Notes under the pieces: generated by a model | Databases searched by the model: none | Told to the model about the DNA's origin: nothing | What the model saw: the letters and a program-made list of their open reading frames with translations, nothing else | Origin: JBOCEF01 sp047610385 | Lineage (GTDB): Bacteria > Pseudomonadota > Alphaproteobacteria > Rhodobacterales > Rhodobacteraceae | Reading direction: 5' to 3' | DNA length: 64,000 bases | Assembly: GCA_047610385.1 (NCBI GenBank) | Contig: JBLGAC010000009.1 | Location: 1 to 64,000 of the forward strand | Program-made: the position numbers and the translations under genes | Shown here: piece after piece, positions 42,141 to 51,456 of the stretch | Layout: each line of letters begins with the position of its first letter | Numbering within the stretch: position 1 is the stretch's first letter

Positions 42141-43733
42141 ATGCGATTGCGCTCATTCCTCGGCACTGTCACGGCCCTAGCGCTCAGCGCCGGCGCCGCG
42201 GCGGCCGACTACAAGATCACCATCCTGCACACGAATGATTTTCATTCGCGGCTGGAACCGATCAGCAAATATGACAGCGGCTGCAAGCCCGAAGACAATG
42301 CCGAAGGCAAATGCTTTGGCGGCACAGCGCGCCTGATCACCGCGATTGAGGCCGCACGCGCCGCACGCGACAACACGCTGCTGGTGGATGGCGGTGACCA
42401 GTTCCAAGGCTCGTTGTTCTACACCTATTACAAGGGCAAAGCGGCGGCGGAGATGATGACCGCGCTTGGCTACGAAGCGATGACCGTGGGCAACCATGAA
42501 TTCGATGACGGGCCTGAGGTGCTGGCCGGCTTTATGGCCGCGGTCGGGTTCCCGGTGCTGATGTCGAACGCCGACGTGTCGGCAGAACTGTCGCTGGCGG
42601 GCAAGCTGATGCCATCCACCATCATCGAGAAGGGCGGCGAAAAGATCGGCCTGATCGGCCTGACGCCCCAGGACACGGATGAGCTTTCGTCGCCCGGCAA
42701 GACCATCGTTTTCCAAGATCCCGCCATGGCCGTGGCCCGTGAGGTCGCCAAGCTTGAAGCGGCTGGCGTGAACAAGATCATCGTGCTGTCCCATTCAGGC
42801 TATGGCGTCGACAAATCGGTGGCCGAAAAGGTCGCCGGTGTTGACGTGATCGTCGGCGGGCACACCAACACGTTCCTGTCCAACACCTCAGACCGCGCCG
42901 AAGGCCCGTATCCGACCATGGTGACCGGCCCCGATGGCGGCCTTTCCGCCATCGTGTCGGCCTATGCTTACGGCAAGTATCTGGGCCATCTCGATGTGGT
43001 GTTCGACGACGCGGGCAAGATTGTCTCAGCGGTGGGCGAGCCGATCGTGATGGACGGCTCGGTTGAGGAGAACCCGCAGATCAAGGGCCGCATCGAACAG
43101 ATGGCCGAACCGCTCGAGGAGATCCGTAACAAAGTCGTCGCCTCTACGACCATGGTCATCAGCGGCGATCGTGCCGTGTGCCGCGCGGATGTCTGTGAGA
43201 TGGGCGTTCTGGTGGCTGACGCGATGCTGGCACGGGTTAAATCGCAGGGCATCGACCTTGCGATCACCAATGGCGGCGGTCTGCGCGCGTCAATTGACGC
43301 GGGTGAGATCACCATGGGCGAGGTTCTGTCGGTGCTGCCGTTCCAGAACACCCTTGCCACGTTCAATCTGACCGGCGCAGGCGTGATCGCAGCGCTTGAG
43401 AACGGCGTCAGCCAGGTCGAAGACGGCGCGGGCCGCTTCCCGCAGGTCGCCGGGCTGAAATTCAGCTTTGATCCGAACATGGAGGCCGGATCGCGCATTG
43501 TCGACGTGATGGTCGGCGGCGATGGCGCATGGGCACCGATCGACACGGCCAAGGTCTATGGCGTGGTGTCGAACAACTACATGCGCTCGGGCGGTGATGG
43601 CTACAAGATCTTCGCCACTGACGGCATGAACGCCTATGATTTCGGCCCGGCGCTGGATGAGGTTGTTGCGGCCTATCTGGTCCAGAACCAGCCTTATGTG
43701 CCGTATGTGGATGACCGCATTTCCCGCAAATAA
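42141..43733 (+). CDS. Periplasmic 5'-nucleotidase / metallophosphatase
   Basis: 530 residues. Signal peptide is residues 1-22 (ends SAGAAAA). The calcineurin-like metallophosphatase domain has LHTNDFHSRLEP, VDGGDQF, VGNHEFDDG, SHSGYGVD and GGHTNTF, which carry the two-metal ligands. The C-terminal nucleotide-binding domain has NGGGLRASIDAGEITMGEVL and PFQNTL. The enzyme dephosphorylates extracellular nucleotides to recover phosphate and nucleosides. Cys residues in SGCKPEDNAEGKCFG may form a disulfide. CGGAGG is placed ideally before the ATG. Confidence 0.93.
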   Translation: MRLRSFLGTVTALALSAGAAAADYKITILHTNDFHSRLEPISKYDSGCKPEDNAEGKCFGGTARLITAIEAARAARDNTLLVDGGDQFQGSLFYTYYKGKAAAEMMTALGYEAMTVGNHEFDDGPEVLAGFMAAVGFPVLMSNADVSAELSLAGKLMPSTIIEKGGEKIGLIGLTPQDTDELSSPGKTIVFQDPAMAVAREVAKLEAAGVNKIIVLSHSGYGVDKSVAEKVAGVDVIVGGHTNTFLSNTSDRAEGPYPTMVTGPDGGLSAIVSAYAYGKYLGHLDVVFDDAGKIVSAVGEPIVMDGSVEENPQIKGRIEQMAEPLEEIRNKVVASTTMVISGDRAVCRADVCEMGVLVADAMLARVKSQGIDLAITNGGGLRASIDAGEITMGEVLSVLPFQNTLATFNLTGAGVIAALENGVSQVEDGAGRFPQVAGLKFSFDPNMEAGSRIVDVMVGGDGAWAPIDTAKVYGVVSNNYMRSGGDGYKIFATDGMNAYDFGPALDEVVAAYLVQNQPYVPYVDDRISRK

Positions 43734-43751
43734 TCGGGATGGCTAGAATTG

Positions 43752-43782
43752 GCCGCCTCCGGGACACCGGGGGCGGCTTTTT
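43752..43782 (+). terminator. Intrinsic terminator of the 5'-nucleotidase gene
   Basis: GCCGCCTCCGG and CCGGGGGCGGC form an 11-bp stem with one G-T pair and loop GACA, followed by five Ts, 18 bases after the stop. Confidence 0.85.
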
Positions 43783-43800
43783 CGTGCGTGCCGACATGGC

Positions 43801-43823
43801 GGGGGAGGGAAGATCCCTCCCCC
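43801..43823. repeat. 10-bp inverted repeat, 3-base loop
   Basis: GGGGGAGGGA and TCCCTCCCCC flank AGA. It lies between the 5'-nucleotidase terminator and the small YHYH-like gene. No T tract. Part of a cluster of strong hairpins between 43750 and 43960. Confidence 0.5.
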
Positions 43824-43927
43824 TGCACCCCCCACCCTGCGGCGCGGGGTGGCGCGGGGAGATCAGTTAATTTTGCGTTAATTCCTATCGCGGCGTCTTG
43901 AAGCGCCCCGGGGGGATGCTCATCCTG

Positions 43928-43960
43928 GATGAACGCGCCGCAACAGGCGGCGCGTTCATC
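43928..43960 (+). promoter_or_regulatory. Perfect 14-bp inverted repeat just before a small secreted gene
   Basis: GATGAACGCGCCGC (43928-43941) and GCGGCGCGTTCATC (43947-43960) surround AACAG. The right arm ends one base before TAGGAA, the ribosome binding site of the next gene. It has no T tract, so an operator or a translational control hairpin fits better than a terminator. Confidence 0.6.
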
Positions 43961-43973
43961 TAGGAACACAATC

Positions 43974-44102
43974 ATGATCGTCCGCATCTGTCTTGCTGGT
44001 CTGTTCGCGCTCAGCCTTGTCGCCGGTCCTGCCGCCGCCCATTCGGGGGGAACCAATGCGCAGGGCTGCCATGCCGGCTCTCAGCCCTATCACTGCCATT
44101 GA
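43974..44102 (+). CDS. Tiny secreted His/Cys-rich (YHYH-like) protein
   Basis: 42 residues. Signal peptide MIVRICLAGLFALSLVAGPA with cleavage after AAA, then HSGGTNAQGCHAGSQPYHCH. The mature 20-residue part has two Cys and four His in the pattern of short YHYH-type proteins (H-S-G-G..GCH......YHCH), which suggests metal binding. AGGAA is eight bases upstream of the ATG. The gene is easily missed because of its size. It converges with the enoyl-CoA hydratase gene (14 bases apart). Confidence 0.7.
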   Translation: MIVRICLAGLFALSLVAGPAAAHSGGTNAQGCHAGSQPYHCH

Positions 44103-44116
44103 TGCGGCGAGGGGCG

Positions 44117-44905
44117 TCAGCGTCCTTCAAACTTCGGCCCGCGGCCTTCGGACAGCGCCACCATCGCCTCCAGAAAATCGCGGCTGCGGCCAAGCTTGGC
44201 CTGCGTGTCAGCCTCATGCCCAATCTGGGCATCCAGCGTCGCGGTCAGCCCTGCGCGCATGGCACGGCGGGTTTCTGCGAAGGCGTGGGACGGGCCTTCG
44301 GCCAGCGTGTGCGCGCGGGCATGGGCGCGGCGCATCAGGTCGACATCGGGCGCTACCTCCCAGATCAGGCCCCAATCGACGGCCTCGGTCGCGGTGATTG
44401 GCTGCCCGAACAGCGCCATGCCCATGGCCCGTGCCGGTCCGATCAGGCGCGGCAGCCACCATGTGCTGCCTGCATCGGGCAGCAGCCCCAGCTGCGCGCC
44501 TGTGGCCACAAAGCGCGCGCCCATGGCCGCCACCACCACATCGCAATTGAGCGCAAGCTGCATGCCCGCCCCGGCCGCGTCACCGTTCACCGCTGCCACG
44601 ATCGGGATCGGCAGGTCGCGCATCATCGCCAGCAGGGGCGCGTATTCCTCGCGCAAGGCGCGGCCCAGGTCGAGGTCGTGCAGATTGCGCCCCTCGCCCA
44701 TGTCCTGGCCTGCGCAGAACACATCGCCCGCGCCGGTCAGCAGGATGCAGCGCGCTTTACTCCGCGCCCGCGCGAAGGCGTGGCCGAGGTCTGAGCGCAT
44801 CTGTGCATTGATCGCGTTGCGCGCTGTGGGGCGGTCAAGCGCGATGGTCGCAACCTTTGCATCGTCGAGCGACCAGTGAAGCGTGCGGTAGCGGATCGGG
44901 CTCAT
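44117..44905 (-). CDS. Enoyl-CoA hydratase/isomerase family protein
   Basis: 262 residues of the crotonase fold. IALDRPTARNAINAQMRSDL, LTGAGDVFCAGQDMGEG (oxyanion hole) and NGDAAGAGMQLALNCDVVVA with LGLLPDAGSTWWLPRLIG are typical. The FCAGQD and LPDAGSTW segments resemble the phenylacetate-pathway isomerase PaaG, with Asp in the PDAG position, but no paa genes are nearby. ATG 44905 starts the conserved region; the upstream extension is low-complexity. It lies downstream of ccmH on the same strand, a gene order I recall from related genomes. Confidence 0.85.
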   Translation of the reverse strand: MSPIRYRTLHWSLDDAKVATIALDRPTARNAINAQMRSDLGHAFARARSKARCILLTGAGDVFCAGQDMGEGRNLHDLDLGRALREEYAPLLAMMRDLPIPIVAAVNGDAAGAGMQLALNCDVVVAAMGARFVATGAQLGLLPDAGSTWWLPRLIGPARAMGMALFGQPITATEAVDWGLIWEVAPDVDLMRRAHARAHTLAEGPSHAFAETRRAMRAGLTATLDAQIGHEADTQAKLGRSRDFLEAMVALSEGRGPKFEGR

Positions 44906-45032
44906 GCTCGGGGCTCTTTCGGACAGATGGAATGGGGGCGACCGCGTCGCCAAGGGGCGCGGCGGCGCATCGCGGCGCCCGGCTGAGCGGGGGCTCGATG
45001 CCCCCCGAGGCCGCATTCAGCCAATGGGCGCG

Positions 45033-45512
45033 TCAGTCTTTCAGCAAGATCGCAAGCCGGGTCTTCTCATCCTCGCTCAGCGGCGCACTGGCGCGGGTGG
45101 TGCGGGCCTCAGCGCCGGGGCGCGCCCGGCGGATGGTCAGGACCGCCGCCGCGCCGCCCATCAGCAACAGCGCCGGCGCCGCCAGCCAGATCACCATATT
45201 GCCCGCGCTGAAGGTCGGCTGTAGCAGCACGTATTCGCCATATCTATCCACGACATAGGCAATGACTGCATCGTCACTGTCGCCCGCGCCCAGCCGCTCA
45301 CGCACCAAAAGGCGCAGGTCGCGCGCAAGCGTGGCGTTGCTGTCATCGATGTTTTCATTGCGGCACACTAGGCAGCGCAATCCCTTGGAGAGGTCGCGCG
45401 CCCGCGCCTCCATCGCCGGGTCAGCCATGATTTCATCGGGCTGCACCGCCGGGGCGGCGAGGGGCGCGAGCATGAGGGCCGCGAGCAGCGCGGCGCGGGG
45501 CAGGGTGCGCAT
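45033..45512 (-). CDS. ccmH: Cytochrome c maturation protein CcmH
   Basis: 159 residues. Signal/anchor MRTLPRAALLAALMLAPLAA, then the CcmH domain with ARDLSKGLRCLVCRNENIDD (redox pair C-x2-C), DLRLLVRERLGAGDSDDAVI and YVVDRYGEYVLLQP. A transmembrane helix and short tail follow. CcmH reduces apocytochrome cysteines or cooperates with CcmF in heme ligation in the periplasm. It follows ccmF by five bases. It is the short (N-terminal) CcmH without the TPR domain of CcmI. Confidence 0.93.
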   Translation of the reverse strand: MRTLPRAALLAALMLAPLAAPAVQPDEIMADPAMEARARDLSKGLRCLVCRNENIDDSNATLARDLRLLVRERLGAGDSDDAVIAYVVDRYGEYVLLQPTFSAGNMVIWLAAPALLLMGGAAAVLTIRRARPGAEARTTRASAPLSEDEKTRLAILLKD

Positions 45513-45517
45513 CAAGG

Positions 45518-47524
45518 TCACTCCGCCGCGGTCGGGGTTGGGGTTGCGGTGGTGGCGGCAGCAACGGGCCGCTTGGCCGCCGCGCCGACGCGCCAGCGCC
45601 GATCCGACAGGCTGGCCAATCCGCCCAACCCCATGATCAGGCATCCCAGCCAGATCCATGCCGCGAAGGGTTTGACATAGATGCGCACGGCATAAGCCTC
45701 GGCGATGCCATCCTGCTTGTCGCCAAGCACGACGTACAGGTCGCGGGTCAGGCCTTGGTCCAGCCCGGCCTCGGTGGTCGGTATGCGCTGCACGGGATAA
45801 AAGCGTTTTTCGGCCTGCATCTGGCCGACCTCTTCCTCGCCAGCGAACGCGGTGAAGGTGCCGACCTGCGCGGTCCAGTTAGGGCCTTGGACTGCCTCCA
45901 CCTTGTCGAAGCGGAAGGCATAGCCGCCAAGTTCGGCGGTGTCGCCAACCTGCATGGCGCCGATCTTTTCGACCTCCCAGGCCATCAGCGCCGAAATGCC
46001 AAAGACTGTGACGCCAAAGCCCATATGCGCCAGCGTCTTGCCCCAGTCGGCACGCGGGAAATTCCACAGCCGCCGCAGCACCTCACCAAAGCGCGCGCGG
46101 CCCAGCTTCGCGCGATACAGCAGATCCCACAGCGCGCCAAACACCACCCACACCGCCAGCCCAATGCCCACCGGCGCCATCGCCGTGCGCCCGGTTTGCA
46201 GTGCATAGATCAGCGCCGCGATGGCGAAGGCCAGCGCCGCGGCGGGTGCCATGCGCCGCAGGGTCTGGCGCAGGTTCCCGCGCTTCCACGGCATTGCGGC
46301 ACCGATTGGCAGGATCAGCCCCAGCAGCACCATGAAGGGGGTGAACGCCAGTTCAAAGAACGGCGCCCCGACAGAGATTTTTTCGCCGTCAATCGCCTCT
46401 CGGATCATTGGGGCCACCGTGCCGATGAACACAACAGCGGCCGCCACCGACAGCAGCAGGTTGTTCAGCACCAGCGCGCTTTCCCGGCTGACCACTGCAA
46501 AGGCTCCGGATGCGCGCATCTGCGGCGCACGGATGGCATAGAGCGTAAAGCCGCCACCAACCGCCACCACCAGCAACATCAGGATGAACACGCCGCGCGT
46601 CGGGTCTGATGCAAAGGCGTGCACCGAAGTCAGCAGCCCCGACCGCACGATGAACGTGCCCACCAGCGACAGCGAGAACGCGATGATCGCCAGAAGGATG
46701 GTCCAGCTTTTCAGCGTGTCGCGCTTCTCCACCACGATTGCGCAGTGCAGCAGCGCGCAGGCCGCCAGCCACGGCATGAAGGACGCGTTTTCAACCGGGT
46801 CCCAGAACCACCAGCCGCCCCACCCAAGTTCATAATACGCCCAGTAAGATCCCAGCGCGATGCCGATGGTCAGCGCGATCCAGGCACCCAGCGCCCAGGG
46901 GCGCACCCAGCGTGCCCATGCCGGATCAACCCGGCCCTCGATCAGCGCTGCGATGGCAAAGCTGAAGGTCATCGAAAGCCCGACATAGCCCAGATACAGG
47001 AACGGCGGATGAAACGCCAAGCCGGGGTCTTGCAGCAGTGGATTCAGGTCATTGCCGTCGATGGGCGGAAATTCCAGCCGCACAAACGGGTTCGAGGTGA
47101 ACAGCATGAACGCCAGAAACCCTGCGCCGATCATGCCCTGAACCGCCAGCGTCCGGGCCTTCAGCCCCGCGGGCAGGTTGGCCCCGAACCAGCAGACCAT
47201 GGCACCATACAGCCCCAGGATCAGCGACCACAGCAGCAGGGACCCTTCGTGGTTCCCCCACACGCCCGACACTTTGTAGAGCATCGGTTTGGCCGAATGC
47301 GAATTGGTCGCCACCAACCGGACTGAGAAATCTGAGGTCACGAACGCATGGGTCAGCGCGGCGAAGGCCAGCGCGATCAGGAAAAATTGCAGATTGGCCG
47401 CCGGAACGGCGACGCGCATCCAATCGGACCATCCCTTTTGCGCGCCGACCAGCGGCACGCTCGCTTGCACAAGCGAGACGAGGAAGGCGATGATCAGGGC
47501 GGTATGGCCCAGCTCTGCGGTCAT
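45518..47524 (-). CDS. ccmF: Cytochrome c heme lyase subunit CcmF
   Basis: 668 residues, about 14-15 transmembrane helices. The Trp-rich heme-handling motif is WGGWWFWDPVENASFMPW; GVWGNHEGSLLLW is also diagnostic of CcmF. The C-terminal periplasmic part has YPVQRIPTTEAGLD. CcmF with CcmH attaches heme from CcmE to apocytochrome c. ATG 47524 follows a GGAG and starts the first helix region. Neither ccmE nor ccmG is adjacent; they must be elsewhere. Confidence 0.96.
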   Translation of the reverse strand: MTAELGHTALIIAFLVSLVQASVPLVGAQKGWSDWMRVAVPAANLQFFLIALAFAALTHAFVTSDFSVRLVATNSHSAKPMLYKVSGVWGNHEGSLLLWSLILGLYGAMVCWFGANLPAGLKARTLAVQGMIGAGFLAFMLFTSNPFVRLEFPPIDGNDLNPLLQDPGLAFHPPFLYLGYVGLSMTFSFAIAALIEGRVDPAWARWVRPWALGAWIALTIGIALGSYWAYYELGWGGWWFWDPVENASFMPWLAACALLHCAIVVEKRDTLKSWTILLAIIAFSLSLVGTFIVRSGLLTSVHAFASDPTRGVFILMLLVVAVGGGFTLYAIRAPQMRASGAFAVVSRESALVLNNLLLSVAAAVVFIGTVAPMIREAIDGEKISVGAPFFELAFTPFMVLLGLILPIGAAMPWKRGNLRQTLRRMAPAAALAFAIAALIYALQTGRTAMAPVGIGLAVWVVFGALWDLLYRAKLGRARFGEVLRRLWNFPRADWGKTLAHMGFGVTVFGISALMAWEVEKIGAMQVGDTAELGGYAFRFDKVEAVQGPNWTAQVGTFTAFAGEEEVGQMQAEKRFYPVQRIPTTEAGLDQGLTRDLYVVLGDKQDGIAEAYAVRIYVKPFAAWIWLGCLIMGLGGLASLSDRRWRVGAAAKRPVAAATTATPTPTAAE

Positions 47525-47914
47525 TGCGGTCTCCGTCGGGTGTGGCCGCGCGGCGCGCGGAATTGCCCTGCATGATGAACGCGCCGCGCGCGCGATGCAA
47601 TTCAGGCCCGCGTGATGCGAAGTCGCGGGCAAAGTGATCTAGCGGGGGGCTTGGATCATTGGACTTATATAGGGGTTTGTAAGGGGTGCGTCATGGAATG
47701 GGTGCAAAAGAAATCGCGCGCTGTGCCTGATTGCACTGGCAGTGGGGGGCGGCGCCTTCGGCTTTGACGCCTGCGCCCGCGACTCGGCCGTCATTCCACC
47801 GACATGACACCACCTTGCCTGACAGCAAACCGGGCCGAGGACGCCTAGGCGCGCAGTCCCCCGCGCGCCCACCCCAATTTCGCCCCCAGTTCGCCCGCCC
47901 GGGCGAGGGGCCCG
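47525..47914. other. 390-base intergenic region
   Basis: No convincing gene. A plus-strand stretch near 47705-47800 reads LIALAVGGGAFGFDACARDS like a short secreted peptide but has no start codon in its frame. TTATATAGG around 47664 could belong to a promoter. ccmE, which often precedes ccmF, is not here. Confidence 0.5.
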
Positions 47915-50185
47915 TTAGACGAACGACACCTCGTCCCCGAAGGGCATGGAGCGCAGCCGCTTGCCGGTCAGCGCAAAGATCGCGTTGCCAAGCGCGGGGG
48001 CTGCGGGGGGGGTGCCGGGTTCGCCGATCCCGCCCATATGCGGGGCGTTTTCCAAGATTGCGACCTCAATCGGGGGGGTCTGGGCCATGCGCAGCGCGTC
48101 ATAGCTGTCAAAGTTCAACTGCTGCGCGCGGCCGCCTTCAAAGCTGACCCGCTGCATCATTGCCGCTGACAGGCCAAAGATCACGCCTGACTGCATCTGC
48201 GCCTCGATGATGCCGGGATCCAGCGCGCGCCCGCAATCGACGGCGCACCAGACGCTCTCCAGCTTGATCGCGCCGCCCTGATCTGAAATCTCGACCACCT
48301 GCGCGACCCACGACCCAAAGGACAGCACGAACGCGGCACCCTTGGCATGGCCGGGCGCCACGGTTCCCCAATTCGACATCTCAGCGACTTTTTCAAGCGC
48401 AAGGCGCGCTGGCCGGAAATCTTCGCCTTGCATCATCATCAGACGCATGGCGACCGGGTCCAGCCCGGCGCGATGGGCGATTTCATCCATGAAGCCTTCG
48501 TGGAAAAACCCGTTGATCGAACTGCCGACCGACCGCCAGAACCCCACCGGAATGCCCAGCGGCACCGGAATGCCCTGATAATCGGCGTTGGGGATCGCGT
48601 AGGGTTGGTTGAACAGCCCGTCGAGGATCGGCTTGTCCGGGCCGGACGCGGGCAGCGACGGAAAGGTCCGCGCCATCAATGACGCCATGATCGGCGGCGC
48701 GGCAACACGCATTTCCAGCGCTGACGGGGCCTCAGAGCGGCGGACATGGGCGCGAAACCGGCCCAACGCGGCGGGGCGATACATGTCGTGGCCAGTGTCT
48801 TCTTCGCGGCTCCATGTCACTTTCACCGGGCGCCCGTCGGCCTCAGCGGCCAAAAGGGTGGCATAGATCGCGACGTCAATTTCGAACCGGCGCCCAAAGC
48901 CGCCGCCCATGGGCAGGGTCGTGACCTCAACCTCGCCCGCCGACAGGCCCGCCAGTGGGCCGCAGATATCCTGGATCAGCGTCGGGGATTGATTGCCCGA
49001 CCAGATGCGCAGCTTGGGGCCGCGCAATTGGGCGGTGGCGTTCAGTGGCTCCATGCAGGCATGTGCCAAGAACGGAACGCGGTATTCAGCGCTGAGGATT
49101 TCATCCTCGGGCGCGCCCTGAAAGGCGACAGGGGCGTCGCCTTTTACGCCCATTTCAAACGCGCCGTCGGGGCGTTCCTTGTCCAGCGCGGCGGCCAGCA
49201 ACGAGAACTGCGCCGCAGTGTCGGCGGGATAGTCCGGCGCGCCCCATTGGGGGGCCAGCGCCTCAGCGCCCTTGAAGGCCGCCCAGGTGGAGGTTGCGAT
49301 GATGCCAAAGCCTGATCCGGTCTGGGTCGCCAGGTCGACGATCTTCACCACCCCCGGCACCGCCAGCGCTGCGTCGCGGTTCGCCGATTTGGCGCGCGCG
49401 CCAAACACCGGCGACATGGCGACGGTGGCGTGCAGCATCTGCGGCAGTTCCACGTCGATGCCGTAGATCGGCGCGCCGGTGACTTTGGGGCGCAGATCGG
49501 TGCGGATCTGGGTCTTGCCCAGCAGGCGCCAGTTTGCGGGGTCGGTCAGGGCGGGGTCTTGTTCAGGGGACCGCGCCGCGGCGTCGGCGGTCAGCGCGCC
49601 AAAGCTGATGCGGCGCCCCGATGCGGCATGGACCACTTCGCGCCCGTCCACGGTCAAGGCACCCGCGCCGACGCCCAGCCGGTCCGCCGCGGCGCCGATC
49701 AGCGCCATACGCGCGGCGGCGCCCGCGGCGCGCATCTTGTCGAACGCGTCGACGGTTGACGAACTGCCCCCGGTGCCTTGCAGCCCGATCAGCTTGGCGC
49801 CGAAGCTGCCGGCCTTGCGGGTCAGGCCCGCGGCCCAGCCATCATCCCAGGTCGGGGCCTCGCCGACCTCAGCCAGCATGGCGCCATTGTAATAGGCGGC
49901 ACCCGGGGGGCCGTGCGCCACGGTCACATCGGCCAGATCCACGCCCAGTTCTTCGGCCACAAGGGCGGCGAGGGTGGTGCTGACGCCCTGGCCCATTTCC
50001 GCGCGCGGCACGATCACGGTGATCTCGCCAGCCTCTGATATGGTCAGCCACGGGTTGAAGGTCGGGTCAGTGCCGCCCGCCAGCGGGTTGGGGTGCACCT
50101 TGGTTGCGTAATGCCAGCCAACGGCCAGCCCGCCCGCCGCCGCAACGCCAAGCCCGAGGAAAATGCGTCTGGTGATTTTTCCCAT
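47915..50185 (-). CDS. Molybdenum hydroxylase large subunit (IorB-type)
   Basis: 756 residues. Tat signal at the N-terminus (GKITRRIFLGLGVAAAGGLA), so exported folded to the periplasm or membrane. Molybdopterin-binding segments include VPRAEMGQGVSTTLAALVAE, TTLPMGGGFGRRFEIDVAIY and the GEPGTPPAAPALGNAIFALT region with the conserved active-site Glu. It resembles the beta subunit of isoquinoline 1-oxidoreductase and aldehyde-type oxidases lacking a FAD subunit, so electrons probably go to a cytochrome c. The substrate is an aldehyde or N-heterocycle, not determinable. It pairs with the adjacent 2Fe-2S subunit. Confidence 0.88.
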   Translation of the reverse strand: MGKITRRIFLGLGVAAAGGLAVGWHYATKVHPNPLAGGTDPTFNPWLTISEAGEITVIVPRAEMGQGVSTTLAALVAEELGVDLADVTVAHGPPGAAYYNGAMLAEVGEAPTWDDGWAAGLTRKAGSFGAKLIGLQGTGGSSSTVDAFDKMRAAGAAARMALIGAAADRLGVGAGALTVDGREVVHAASGRRISFGALTADAAARSPEQDPALTDPANWRLLGKTQIRTDLRPKVTGAPIYGIDVELPQMLHATVAMSPVFGARAKSANRDAALAVPGVVKIVDLATQTGSGFGIIATSTWAAFKGAEALAPQWGAPDYPADTAAQFSLLAAALDKERPDGAFEMGVKGDAPVAFQGAPEDEILSAEYRVPFLAHACMEPLNATAQLRGPKLRIWSGNQSPTLIQDICGPLAGLSAGEVEVTTLPMGGGFGRRFEIDVAIYATLLAAEADGRPVKVTWSREEDTGHDMYRPAALGRFRAHVRRSEAPSALEMRVAAPPIMASLMARTFPSLPASGPDKPILDGLFNQPYAIPNADYQGIPVPLGIPVGFWRSVGSSINGFFHEGFMDEIAHRAGLDPVAMRLMMMQGEDFRPARLALEKVAEMSNWGTVAPGHAKGAAFVLSFGSWVAQVVEISDQGGAIKLESVWCAVDCGRALDPGIIEAQMQSGVIFGLSAAMMQRVSFEGGRAQQLNFDSYDALRMAQTPPIEVAILENAPHMGGIGEPGTPPAAPALGNAIFALTGKRLRSMPFGDEVSFV

Positions 50186-50189
50186 GGTC

Positions 50190-50666
50190 TCAGCCCTCAG
50201 CGATCTGGGTGGCGGCGCGGTGGATTGCGGCGCGGATGCGCGGGTAGGTCCCGCAGCGGCAAAGATTGGTCATGGCGTCGTCGATGTCGGCGTCGCTGGG
50301 TGCGGGGATGTCGCGCAGCAGCGCGGCGGCGGCCATGATCTGCCCCGATTGGCAATAGCCGCATTGGGGGACCTGCTCGGCCTCCCACGCCTGCTGAACC
50401 GCGGACAGGACCGGCGCCTCGCCCACGGCGGGCATGGCGGCAGGCAGCCCTTCGATCGTGGTCACGGCCCCGTCCACATCCCCCAGCAGCACTGAGCATG
50501 ACCGCACCGGCGCCCCGTCAATCCAGACCGTGCAGGCCCCACAGGCGGCGATGCCGCAGCCGTATTTCGGCCCCTTGATGTCCAGAGCGTCGCGCAATGC
50601 CCACAGAAGCGGCATTTCGGGGTCCGCGTCGATCTCGCGGCTCTCGCCGTTGACGGTCAGCTTCAT
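50190..50666 (-). CDS. Molybdenum hydroxylase 2Fe-2S subunit (IorA-type)
   Basis: 158 residues. The plant-type cluster is GPKYGCGIAACGACTVWIDG with a Cys further on in RSCSVLL. The second cluster is QCGYCQSGQIMAAAALL and NLCRCGTYPRIRAAI. This is the electron-transfer subunit of the IorAB-type oxidoreductase whose large subunit starts four bases downstream. ATG 50666 begins the domain. It diverges from a TetR-family regulator with about 130 bases between. Confidence 0.92.
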   Translation of the reverse strand: MKLTVNGESREIDADPEMPLLWALRDALDIKGPKYGCGIAACGACTVWIDGAPVRSCSVLLGDVDGAVTTIEGLPAAMPAVGEAPVLSAVQQAWEAEQVPQCGYCQSGQIMAAAALLRDIPAPSDADIDDAMTNLCRCGTYPRIRAAIHRAATQIAEG

Positions 50667-50799
50667 GGCGGCCTCTTTCGCTTGCCCCTTGGGGGAGGGG
50701 GCTGGTCGGGTGTCCCAAAGATGGCGTCTCATGGCCCGATGTCAATAACAGAACAGCAGTCTCTTGCGCGCCCCCACGCGCAGGCCTAGCGTGGCGGTC

Positions 50800-51450
50800 A
50801 TGAGCGACGACGCATACCAGCGGGCGCGAAGCCCTGAGCGCAAAGCTGCGCGCCGCGCCGCGATATTGGCCGCGGCGGCAGACTTGCTGGACCATGGCGG
50901 CACTGAGGCCGCGACCCTCAGCGCCATCGCCGCCGGGGCGGGCATGGTGAAATCGGGCATCTATCGGTATTTCGAAAGCCGCGAAGACATCCTGATCCAT
51001 CTGTTGATCGAAGGGACCGAAGACCTGATCGCGGCGCTGGAGGCCACGGGCCCCCAAAACGGCGCAGCGGGCACCGCCGCGGTGATCGCAGCGGGATTTG
51101 CCGCGCGCCCGCGCCTGTGCCTGCTGACCAGCGAAATGGCCCCAACGCTTGAGCGGAACATCTCGCTGGCGTCCCTGATTGCGTTGAAAACCCGGATGGC
51201 GGCGCTGTTTGGCCGCGCGGCGGCGGCGGCGGCGCGCATCCATGGCGCGCTGAGCCTTGAGGCGGCAGGCACCTCAATGCTGACCATCACAGCGTTGGTG
51301 GCGGGGTTGTGGCCGATGACCACCCACGGCCCACTGGTGGCCGAGGCGCTGGACCGCAGCGGTTTTGCCGCCCACATGGTGCCCTTTGAGGGCAACCTGC
51401 GCCGCGCGGTCCATGCGCTTTTGCTCGGGGCCGAGCAGGCCGCGCGCTGA
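50800..51450 (+). CDS. TetR-family regulator divergent from the molybdenum hydroxylase
   Basis: 216 residues. N-terminal helix-turn-helix: RRAAILAAAADLLDHGGTEA, then ATLSAIAAGAGMVKSGIYRY and FESREDIL. The C-terminal ligand domain is all-helical and unassigned (TetR C-terminal family with GLWPMTTHG). Its position back to back with the iorAB-type operon suggests it represses that operon in response to its substrate. No clear palindromic operator was spotted in the gap. Start at 50800; a longer frame from 50764 adds a non-conserved stretch. Confidence 0.87.
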   Translation: MSDDAYQRARSPERKAARRAAILAAAADLLDHGGTEAATLSAIAAGAGMVKSGIYRYFESREDILIHLLIEGTEDLIAALEATGPQNGAAGTAAVIAAGFAARPRLCLLTSEMAPTLERNISLASLIALKTRMAALFGRAAAAAARIHGALSLEAAGTSMLTITALVAGLWPMTTHGPLVAEALDRSGFAAHMVPFEGNLRRAVHALLLGAEQAAR

Positions 51451-51456
51451 CCCCGA

